Positions 1-6,746 of a stretch of DNA of 9,192 nt are shown piece after piece; position 1 is the first letter of the stretch; each line of letters begins with the position of its first letter. This DNA comes from Planctomycetota bacterium. GTDB lineage: Bacteria; Planctomycetota; Phycisphaerae; UBA1845. The translations under genes were made by a program, and so were the position numbers. The stretch lies in the NCBI GenBank assembly GCA_022566435.1, contig JADFIX010000068.1, positions 647-9,838 of the forward strand, read 5' to 3'. The notes under the pieces are model-generated. The model was not told where the DNA came from and did no database searches. It was given only the letters and a program-made list of their open reading frames with translations.

Positions 1-155
1 GTATAAAAATAGCGGAGGGTACACTCAAAGGCGCTCATGCTTTTCTAAGATATTCTAAGGAAAAGAATGAAGTTGTCGTGGTTCCTGAAACGCAAATTGC
101 CAGATTCCCCATGCGTCCGTCACTGTTTCTGCTATCGGTCTTTCATGCCAAGTGT

Positions 156-992
156 CTAGCAATAATATTGTGTATCCCACCGCTGGACTGCCGTCATTGT
201 GGGGGCATCGACCACGGATGTGACGGTCGGCTCGAATGCCTTGGCCCCGACCAAGAGCTCGTAGAATGTACATCCCAACGCGTACACATCACGCGCGGGC
301 CTGGGCGCAATATTCTCTTGGAAGGCCTCGGGCGGCATATAGGGCAGCGAGCCCTTCGCGAATTGCTGGATGAGCACCGAGTCATCGAGATGTTTGGCAA
401 TTCCGAAATCCCCGATCTTGACCTTGTTTTGTTTCCGGAACCACATCAAGTTCTGCGGTTTGACGTCGCAGTGCACGATGTTGTGCTCGTGCGCGACCGC
501 CAACCCCGTACACACATCACTAAAATGATCGAGGTAGGAATGATCGACTTTTCCCACGATGGTATTGTCGCGGTATGTCGCCCCGAGGTGCCCGCCGTCG
601 GCGTACTCCATGATAACCAGAAACAACGTCAAAATAGGCGTGTTCGATTCAGAATCGTCCGGACGCGACGTGACCGTGTGGATGCTACCATCTTCCTGTA
701 CCGCAATTTCCGGCATTCGATGGCCGAAGTACTGGACGATGGGATTGTTCGGCGCGAGTTCCGCAAGGAATTTCAGGTCGAGCCGAAAATTCGCGAATGT
801 TTCGTTAAAGGAATCTCGATTATTGTAGTCGTCGACAAATACCTTGATGGCGACCGTTTGGATCACTTCTCGGTTGGCACATTCGTCTGCAAGCCAGACA
901 GATGCATATCCCCCACTTCCGAGTTTCTTCTTGAATGCGTATTCGTCGATCCAGACATTGGAGAAGTTGAGTTCTTGATTCCCACCCTGCAT
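156..992 (-). CDS. Eukaryotic-like Ser/Thr protein kinase, C-lobe truncated
   Basis: This 278-residue protein is a cytoplasmic protein kinase domain expected to transfer ATP phosphate to Ser/Thr of unknown partners. Numbering from the ATG at 990-992, the glycine loop GSGGYASVW is at 25-33, the VAIK lysine is K50, HCDVKPQN is at 174-181 (catalytic D176, K178, N181), DFG is at 195-197, MPPE (the APE position) is at 219-222, and the helix-F Asp is D235 in RDVYALG. The HRD arginine is Cys, and the helix-C Glu position appears to be Asp (D72). No transmembrane or sensor domain is visible. The protein ends about 30 residues after ELLVGAKAFE, so helices G to I of a normal C-lobe are absent; no other frame below the stop supplies them. 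I chose the ATG at 992 because AGAGGA lies 7 bases upstream; an in-frame TTG at 1133 would add an Arg-rich, non-conserved stretch. Kinase identity is certain; activity is doubtful because of the truncation. Confidence 0.9.
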   Translation of the reverse strand: MQGGNQELNFSNVWIDEYAFKKKLGSGGYASVWLADECANREVIQTVAIKVFVDDYNNRDSFNETFANFRLDLKFLAELAPNNPIVQYFGHRMPEIAVQEDGSIHTVTSRPDDSESNTPILTLFLVIMEYADGGHLGATYRDNTIVGKVDHSYLDHFSDVCTGLAVAHEHNIVHCDVKPQNLMWFRKQNKVKIGDFGIAKHLDDSVLIQQFAKGSLPYMPPEAFQENIAPRPARDVYALGCTFYELLVGAKAFEPTVTSVVDAPTMTAVQRWDTQYYC

Positions 993-999
993 ATCGCGA

Positions 1000-1005
1000 T
1001 CCTCT
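1000..1005 (-). promoter_or_regulatory. Ribosome binding site deciding the kinase start
   Basis: The minus strand reads AGAGGA here, followed by a 7-base spacer and ATG at 992-990. This supports the short kinase start over the upstream TTG at 1133, which would add residues with no kinase-family resemblance. Confidence 0.6.
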
Positions 1006-1151
1006 ACTCGAAATGACTGCCCTGGGGCATCCACAAGAATACCGCCACCAAGGCGAGATTCGATTCGCCTGCGGATCCCGCGACACCGACTCCACCGCGG
1101 CGTGTCCCTGTTCGCTCGTATGTGCCTCTTCAAGCTGCCAGGCCAGGGACC

Positions 1152-1180
1152 ATGCTACGTTTCCCGGCCGAAAACGTCAA
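1152..1180 (-). promoter_or_regulatory. Candidate sigma70-type promoter for the kinase gene
   Basis: On the minus strand TTGACG (1180-1175, five of six matches to the -35 consensus) is followed by a 17-base spacer and TAGCAT (1157-1152, four of six matches to the -10 consensus). It sits in the 219-base gap between the stop of the giant gene and the kinase ATG and would give a leader of about 150 nt. Spacing is ideal but the -10 box is mediocre, and such matches can arise by chance. Confidence 0.35.
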
Positions 1181-1211
1181 TGACAAACCTCGGGCGCTCG
1201 GTGTCGCCATT

Positions 1212-4200
1212 CTAGTGAGCGCGCCGTCTACTTCGATAGGGCGTCGTTCGTAACCGAAGGAGACCGACCAAAAGCAGTGCGGGGCTCATCATACCGAACA
1301 AACCGCAGGCGCCGCTGGGCGGAGGTTGGCCCGCGTTCGGAACGACCTGCCCCGCCTCCGGCGGTAACGGTAGGATCGAGGCGGCCGCCGACGCGACCAA
1401 TTCGACAGAACCCTCGGCGACCCTAGCCTCCACGAGAATACCCACAATCGCGTCGTCAGTCGGCACAAAATCTCCATAGAGGTTCGGGCGACAGCTCAGC
1501 AGACCGGCGTCGACGCCGCAGGCGAAAGACTCCGCGCCAGGTAGGGAGGCGCTGAGTACGCGCCAGTTCGCCCGATTCGTCACATTCTGCTCGGTTCCGT
1601 CGTCGAAAACGATTATCGCGGTGTAGGACCCGCTTGCCCCGGCAAAGACGGTAGATTCGCCACTGACGATCAGGTCGCCATGCTTACATGTCTCAGTTTG
1701 CTCGTCGCATACATCCAGGTTCGTGTCGATGGCATCGTCGCAGTCCGGCGCCAACCCTTCCTTGCAGCCGTCCGCCCCGTCACATGTTTCGGAACCGTTG
1801 CAGAACAATCCGTCATCGCAGACGAAATCATCCGAATCGCTCACGCACGCGCCGGCCTGCGAATCGCAGTGATCGAAGGTGCATTCGACCCCATCATCGC
1901 AGTTCGGCGACGTGCCCGATCGGCATCCGTTGGTCGCGTTGCAAGTTTCGGCGCCGTTGCAGAAATCTCCATCGTCACAGGCGGCGTCGGACGCCCGGTA
2001 CTTGCACTCGTGATCCTCCTCGTCGCAACTATCGACCGTGCAACTCACTTCGTCGTCGCAGTGGGCATCGATCAGACACTCGACGCATGCGTTAGTCTCT
2101 TCATCGCACTCCGGTCGCGGCGCGCCCGTGCAAGGGATGGGGCCACCCAGGCAGCCGGACTGCAAGTCGCAGAATTCCTGTCCGTCGCAGAACACACCGT
2201 TATTACAGGCGGCGTGGTCCAGCGCATGGAGGCAGGCCGCGGCCGCTGAACTACAGCTATCGATAGTACAAGCGACATCGTCGTCGCAATTCGGGGGCGT
2301 GCCCGATTGGCATGTGGCATCGTCGCACGTTTCGGCGCCGGTGCAAAAGTCCCCGTCATCGCAGTGCGCATCGCTAAGACACTCCACACACGATTGGTTG
2401 TCCTCGTCACATTGCGGCAGTAAGGGATCCGTGCACGGCGGGCTACCCGCTTGGCAACCCAACTGGAAATCGCACGACTCCGCACCGTTACAGTAATCCC
2501 CGTCGTCACAGTCGACGTCCGTGTCGCAATCACAGACATGCACGGTACACACGGTAGCCGGGCCTCGTGACATACCGCCCTGTTCTCTGCAGCAAAGCGG
2601 ATCGAGAACCTGGCATGTGCCGTCGCCAAGGCAACACGCCTCCACCTGTCTGCACACGCTGTCCGGGCCTTGCGGGCTTCCGCCGTCGCTCTCGCAACAG
2701 AGAGGATCGAGGAACCGGCACGTACCGTTGGACATGCAGCAAGCCTCGGGTTCGGTACACGGACTTTCGGAGCCTAGCAGCGTCCCTCCCTCGTTCAGAC
2801 AACACTCCGGCAAGCGCGTTTCGCAAGTGTTTCCGGGGAGGCAGCAACCCTGTTGGGGTGGGCTACCGGATACCAGCGAAATGTCGTCCACCTGCCACCC
2901 GATCGGTCCGCTGAATAAACCATCGCTGGTCAAACGAAACGTGATCGTGACTGTCTGACCGGCGAAAGCGGATAGGTCCAGCACGTGGTCTTGCCAGACG
3001 CCGATGTAATCGGCCTCGTGATACACGCGCTCTTCGTTCACGAAGACGTCCGCGTAGTCGAAGCCGGTTTCCGTAAAGAGCATCGAGCAGAAGTGGAGTT
3101 CACTGATGGTCGGCCCGAGCGCAATCGGGGGGGAGACCAGCTCGCCTGTTTCACTATCGCCATAGGTACAGGTGAATTCGTTTCCGGCGTAGGCCCATGC
3201 GTTGCCGTCGCAGGTCGGCAGGACCGGGCACGAACTCGTGACCTTGAAAATGCCGGTCACCGCCCACCCATCGGGAATGCCGGCTTCAAAATCGACATCC
3301 AAGAGAATGCCACCGCCCCGCGCGTCGCATTCGTCCGGAAAGCCGTTGTCGTCACAGTCGTCGCTGACTTGTCCGTTATTGTCGGGATCGCTTCCGTCAA
3401 TGTCGCAGTCGTCGGGCACGTCGTTGCCGTTGCAGTCCGGCTCGCATTCGTCCGGAAGACCGTTGCCGTTGCAGTCGTCGCTGACCTGCCCATCGCCGTC
3501 CGGATCGCCGTCGTCTAGATCGCAACCGTCCGGAACACCGTTTGGCTGGCAGTCGATTCTGTCGTCGAAGCCCGGACAGAGATCGCAAGGATTGGCAACG
3601 CCGTCGCCGTCATCGTCTCCATTGTCGGCTGGGATAATAAACAGGTCGATCTCGCCCGGCCCGGAGGAATCACCCCAACCACCCGTACGGATCAAGTACT
3701 GGGTGCCTTCCACGATAGGCACGGTGAGCGTGGCAGGTCCACCGCCGTAACCGCACGTGTCATCGCCGCAGTCAAGCTGCACGCCGAGCGGATCGCACGC
3801 CGCCGTCTCGTAAATCTGAAGCGTGTTGTCGTAAAACGTATTGACGCAAAGACTCACGGTCATGTCACCCGTGCACGCCGCGTCGTGGACGAACCAGATG
3901 TCCTTCGTGCCCACGTTGAAGTCTCCATTGAGGCAGTCCAGCGGTCCGTCGGTTGTGGACATTGAGGTATCGAATGGCGTAATTCCTTCCTGTATGGCGA
4001 GGGCGTCGGCGCAGTTATCGTTTTCGGCACACGAAGCTCGAGCCAGATGGGCACACGTGGAACTCCACTTCGTGGTGCAACACGTTGAATCTTGCAAGCA
4101 GACCGCATTGCAGCATTCCTCTGTTTCGCAGCCGACACCGGCGTGCAATGAGACACAGTCGCCCACGCCGTTCACACATGCACAGAATGTGTTTTGGCAG

Positions 4201-6746
4201 TTGTCTCCGAGAAAGAAGACACCGCCGAGGCCGTCCTCGCAGCCCGACTCGGTGATCCCATCCGCGCACGTGGTCCCCGTACAGCACGCACCGAAACAGA
4301 CGTCGTTGCAAACTTCACCTTCCCGCCATGTGCCGGACGAACAGGCGGGGTCGGTCAGGGCCTCAGTACAGGTCAGCGACTCGCAGCAGGCGCCGGTACA
4401 GGATCTCGTCGCGCAATTGGACCCCAGACGGAAGACGCCTCCCACGCTCGCGCACGTTCCCGCCGTGTGAGCATCGAGGCAAGTGGCACCATCGCAACAC
4501 GCACCCAAGCAGACGCTGTCGCAGGTGTCTCCGACAAACCAGGTTCCCCCCGCATCCAAGCAGGACGCCTCGGTTATCGAATCCGTACATGACGAAGTGA
4601 AGCAGCAGGCGCCCAGGCACGCGGAACTGCCGCAATCAGGCAGAATCGTCGTGCCTGCGTTTTCAATCATCCAAGCACCCCGGCCGAGCGTACCTGCCAC
4701 AAGTACGTCATCCGTAGCGTCGTAATCGAGATCCCACACCGGGACATTCGGCAAGTTGGTGCCGATCCGGTTCCAGGTTCCCAGGGCGGTACGGCGCGAC
4801 AGAAATACGCCGACATTTGTGCCGACCACAAGCCCGCCCTCGCCCGCGCTGGTCAGGAATTCACCGGACCGAAGTACCTGGACGCCGGTCAGATCGCCGG
4901 TGATGTCGGACCAGGTCGTACCGGCATCGATCGACACAAACACCTCATAATCAGTGATGACGTAGATACGGTTCCAGTTTTGAGGGTCGATTACCACATC
5001 CCGAACAATTCCGCTTGCCGGCGGAATGCCGGCGAACTGAAGCACGGAGCCGGGCGTCGTTCTACGGAAGACCGAGAAACCTGAACCGACGTAGAGGACA
5101 TCAGGATTGGGAACACCCGCCAGCCGCCCGCCGTAGGCCATGGCGTTGCCCGCCGTCGTGCTGTTTACCAAAATATCCGCGCCGATTTCGCGAATGGTAT
5201 CGCCTTGATCCAATGATTCATATACCGACCGGTCACCACCGATCACCAGGCGCGTTTGATCCACGGCGCTCAGCGCGATGGGCGTGGAAAACTGCCCGCC
5301 TAGTTCGTTTCCCCCTCCAATGAGGGTCAGGGTGGGATAGTCGATCTCCACGAAGTTGTTGGCCGCGTCATACGTGGCGCGACTGAAGCCGCCCAGAAAC
5401 TGCGCGCTATAGTACCGAATGGAAAAGCCCGGACGGCTCGTGTCGTCGACCGCCACATCCCCGCCGTCGCCGCCGAAGATATTCCGCCAAGTGATACCGC
5501 CCGGCGCGTTTTGAAGAAGCGTGCCATTGTCCTGTGTTCCGCCGATGATGACCTTCGAGTTATGGTCGTAAGCGATGTCGTGAAACTCGGTGACCGCCAA
5601 GTTTCCGATCATCGAAAACCAATCGCCGGTGTTGGACCGAGGAAACGTGCGACGGTAAATACCGCCGTCGTCGCATTCGATGAGGTCGCCGTTGACATCG
5701 AAAACCATCTCACGCGAGTCGGCGTGCGGTGCGCTGCTGCTGGCCGTACCGCCGCCCGGCGCGCCGAGCACGTTCGAGTGCGTCAGGTGTACCCACTGAT
5801 TGCCGGGAGGTAGCGAGGCGTCTCCGCGGAACAGTCGCCCGGTAAAATCTTGGGCGCCGATCGAGTTGGGCAGCGGGAACGGCTGCCGGTCGCCGCCGAC
5901 GTAGACGATGTTCGAGTTGCTGAGATCGGCCTGAATTGAAAAGTGGATGGCCCCCTGGCCGCCGGGTTCGCCGGCATTGGGCTTGAAGGTAGGATTCGTT
6001 CCCACGTCTATGCCGCCTTCGTTCGTAAGGGGAACATCCATGGTGAGCCACGTCGCGCCGCCGTCACCCGAACGAAAAACGCCACCGTGGCGGAGCTGAC
6101 CGAAATTCAAAATGGCCACAAACACTTGCCCCGCGCTTCCCACGCTCAGTTCGATATTGCTTGTCACGCCACTGATAATCAAAGCATCCATGGTCGAGTC
6201 GCTGACCTTGGTCCATGTCGCAGCGAAATTGGTTGACTTGTAAATGCCGTTCGCGCCACCTGCAAACTCCGCAAAGACGATATTCGTGTACAAGGTATTC
6301 GGGCTCGTGGGGTCGCCTTCCAAATCATAGGAAAGCCCGCTCGGCAAACCGGTCGCGGTGCCATCGCCCGTCGAAACCTGCGTGAAGGTGACGCCACCGT
6401 CTACGCTTCGGAAAATGCCAATCTCGGGGAATTCGAAGAGGATGGCGAAGTTCACCGATACGACAATCGTACCGCCTCGCGCTGCAACGCCGGAGATATT
6501 CTTGTTCAAAAGGACTCCGCCGCCGTCGATTGACTGCCACGTGGTTCCACCGTCGGTCGTGCGGAGAATTCCAGTGCGGAAGGACCCGGCACTACCGAAA
6601 CTGCTGTAGCGACCGATGCCCGCCACAAGCGTTTGATGTGTAACATCGGTCGGGTCGAATTCGAGGGCGCCGTGGATAGTCCGTTCTCCAGATCGGTTAA
6701 GGGAACCCAAGTCGGACTGATCGCCGTGGCATTTGTCGTTTTCCAC
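1212..6746 (-). CDS. Giant secreted multidomain Cys-rich surface protein, main body (frameshifted from 6506-7225)
   Basis: This 1844-codon frame is the body of a protein whose N-terminus lies in the -/6506-7225 frame; its nominal GTG start at 6746 has no ribosome site and is internal. Domains, by window position: Asp-box beta-propeller blades down to about 4660 (TTDGGTTW, SVDGGVTF, SGDGGATW, SIDAGTTW); four GACC repeats, 4616-4182; a CC/CA Cys-rich module, about 4178-4025; a beta-sandwich-like module starting NDNCADAL, about 4022-3630; Asp-rich calcium-type repeats, about 3623-3321; a MAM-like jelly roll (DFEAGIPDGW to GWQVDDISL), about 3308-2872; three CC repeats, 2855-2532; CDDGxFCNG repeats, 2528-1686; a BIG2-like Ig module, about 1675-1370; and a tail with SGACGLFG, a hydrophobic stretch and RSRRR, about 1316-1215. 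Together these indicate an exported, disulfide-rich adhesin or matrix-type surface protein. Individual assignments rest on motif reading, not a profile search, and the ligand is unknown. With one base restored, the whole gene would encode about 2,004 residues. Confidence 0.85.
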   Translation of the reverse strand: MENDKCHGDQSDLGSLNRSGERTIHGALEFDPTDVTHQTLVAGIGRYSSFGSAGSFRTGILRTTDGGTTWQSIDGGGVLLNKNISGVAARGGTIVVSVNFAILFEFPEIGIFRSVDGGVTFTQVSTGDGTATGLPSGLSYDLEGDPTSPNTLYTNIVFAEFAGGANGIYKSTNFAATWTKVSDSTMDALIISGVTSNIELSVGSAGQVFVAILNFGQLRHGGVFRSGDGGATWLTMDVPLTNEGGIDVGTNPTFKPNAGEPGGQGAIHFSIQADLSNSNIVYVGGDRQPFPLPNSIGAQDFTGRLFRGDASLPPGNQWVHLTHSNVLGAPGGGTASSSAPHADSREMVFDVNGDLIECDDGGIYRRTFPRSNTGDWFSMIGNLAVTEFHDIAYDHNSKVIIGGTQDNGTLLQNAPGGITWRNIFGGDGGDVAVDDTSRPGFSIRYYSAQFLGGFSRATYDAANNFVEIDYPTLTLIGGGNELGGQFSTPIALSAVDQTRLVIGGDRSVYESLDQGDTIREIGADILVNSTTAGNAMAYGGRLAGVPNPDVLYVGSGFSVFRRTTPGSVLQFAGIPPASGIVRDVVIDPQNWNRIYVITDYEVFVSIDAGTTWSDITGDLTGVQVLRSGEFLTSAGEGGLVVGTNVGVFLSRRTALGTWNRIGTNLPNVPVWDLDYDATDDVLVAGTLGRGAWMIENAGTTILPDCGSSACLGACCFTSSCTDSITEASCLDAGGTWFVGDTCDSVCLGACCDGATCLDAHTAGTCASVGGVFRLGSNCATRSCTGACCESLTCTEALTDPACSSGTWREGEVCNDVCFGACCTGTTCADGITESGCEDGLGGVFFLGDNCQNTFCACVNGVGDCVSLHAGVGCETEECCNAVCLQDSTCCTTKWSSTCAHLARASCAENDNCADALAIQEGITPFDTSMSTTDGPLDCLNGDFNVGTKDIWFVHDAACTGDMTVSLCVNTFYDNTLQIYETAACDPLGVQLDCGDDTCGYGGGPATLTVPIVEGTQYLIRTGGWGDSSGPGEIDLFIIPADNGDDDGDGVANPCDLCPGFDDRIDCQPNGVPDGCDLDDGDPDGDGQVSDDCNGNGLPDECEPDCNGNDVPDDCDIDGSDPDNNGQVSDDCDDNGFPDECDARGGGILLDVDFEAGIPDGWAVTGIFKVTSSCPVLPTCDGNAWAYAGNEFTCTYGDSETGELVSPPIALGPTISELHFCSMLFTETGFDYADVFVNEERVYHEADYIGVWQDHVLDLSAFAGQTVTITFRLTSDGLFSGPIGWQVDDISLVSGSPPQQGCCLPGNTCETRLPECCLNEGGTLLGSESPCTEPEACCMSNGTCRFLDPLCCESDGGSPQGPDSVCRQVEACCLGDGTCQVLDPLCCREQGGMSRGPATVCTVHVCDCDTDVDCDDGDYCNGAESCDFQLGCQAGSPPCTDPLLPQCDEDNQSCVECLSDAHCDDGDFCTGAETCDDATCQSGTPPNCDDDVACTIDSCSSAAAACLHALDHAACNNGVFCDGQEFCDLQSGCLGGPIPCTGAPRPECDEETNACVECLIDAHCDDEVSCTVDSCDEEDHECKYRASDAACDDGDFCNGAETCNATNGCRSGTSPNCDDGVECTFDHCDSQAGACVSDSDDFVCDDGLFCNGSETCDGADGCKEGLAPDCDDAIDTNLDVCDEQTETCKHGDLIVSGESTVFAGASGSYTAIIVFDDGTEQNVTNRANWRVLSASLPGAESFACGVDAGLLSCRPNLYGDFVPTDDAIVGILVEARVAEGSVELVASAAASILPLPPEAGQVVPNAGQPPPSGACGLFGMMSPALLLVGLLRLRTTPYRSRRRAH
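1686..2528 (-). repeat. Array of CDDGxFCNGxETC cysteine-rich repeats
   Basis: At least five copies of the core CDDGxFCNGxETC (variants CDDGDYCNGAESC, CDDGDFCTGAETC, CNNGVFCDGQEFC, CDDGDFCNGAETC, CDDGLFCNGSETC) alternate with two linker kinds. One is P.C..(D)E....CVEC followed by DAHCDD; the other is C-D-D-x3-C-T-x-D-x-C. The CT-x-D-x-C element resembles the Dictyostelium-type CTDC cysteine-rich repeat. The array makes up about 280 residues, with acidic, disulfide-rich character typical of extracellular stalks. Confidence 0.8.
2532..2855 (-). repeat. Three tandem CC-type Cys-rich protein repeats (about 35 residues)
   Basis: Three units start QGCCLPGNTC, EACCMSNGTC and EACCLGDGTC. Each continues with an ECC or LCC pair, a GG, and a closing single Cys about 10 residues later. 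Units two and three are close to each other (both contain LDPLCC), which suggests a recent duplication; the first is more diverged. They look related to the GACC repeats at 4182-4616 but carry a second vicinal Cys pair. Confidence 0.75.
3321..3554 (-). repeat. Tandem 117-bp duplication encoding Asp-rich calcium-binding-type repeats
   Basis: Two adjacent units, 3554-3438 and 3437-3321, each encode exactly 39 residues. They share DC..N.VPD.CD, then DPD.(D/N)GQVSDDC, then (G/D)NG.PDEC. The dense Asp/Asn/Gly pattern resembles the calcium loops of thrombospondin type 3 or dockerin-like repeats and is common in large planctomycete secreted proteins. A further degenerate Asp-rich stretch (NGDDDGDGVANPCD) precedes it at about 3623-3580. 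Confidence 0.8.
4182..4616 (-). repeat. Four tandem GACC Cys-rich protein repeats (34-38 residues each)
   Basis: Within the giant protein, four consecutive units begin LGACC, LGACC, TGACC and FGACC. They share the pattern GACC-x3/4-TC/SC-x(about 8)-C-x(about 5)-GG or SG-x4-G-x2-C-x(2-4)-C, with six or seven cysteines per unit. The units are 36, 37, 34 and 38 residues long and have diverged in sequence, so this is an old duplication. The cysteine spacing suggests small disulfide-stabilised extracellular modules linking the propeller to the following domains. Confidence 0.8.

Noticed and set aside
67..159. Plus-strand 30-codon ORF (MKLSWFLKRK...) with AAGGA 5 bases upstream
   Set aside because: Too short, no recognisable similarity, convergent with and overlapping the kinase stop; a chance start context in an AT-rich patch is the simpler reading.
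55..273. Minus-strand 72-codon ORF overlapping the kinase 3' end, considered as a displaced kinase C-lobe
   Set aside because: Its translation lacks the helix G-I features and conserved Arg of a kinase C-lobe, and it has no ribosome site.
78..1016. Plus-strand open frame of 312 codons opposite the kinase
   Set aside because: It is antisense to a clear kinase domain with HCD, DFG and glycine-loop motifs; its own translation has no recognisable motif and arises from codon bias.
1680..2249. Plus-strand 189-codon ORF and neighbouring plus-strand frames over the Cys-rich repeats
   Set aside because: Shadow of the repetitive minus-strand Cys/Asp codons; its repeated Val/Ala/Arg-rich runs mirror the repeat array and do not form a protein domain.
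1686..4616. Cys/Asp repeat DNA as a CRISPR-like array
   Set aside because: The repeats are in-frame protein repeats inside one long ORF, with diverged nucleotide sequence and no constant-length unique spacers.
6674..6712. Programmed -1 frameshifting at the giant-gene junction
   Set aside because: Codons here (TGG GTT CCC TTA ACC GAT CTG) give no X XXY YYZ heptamer in the correct phase, and a fusion product would be required in all cases; an error or mutation is more likely.
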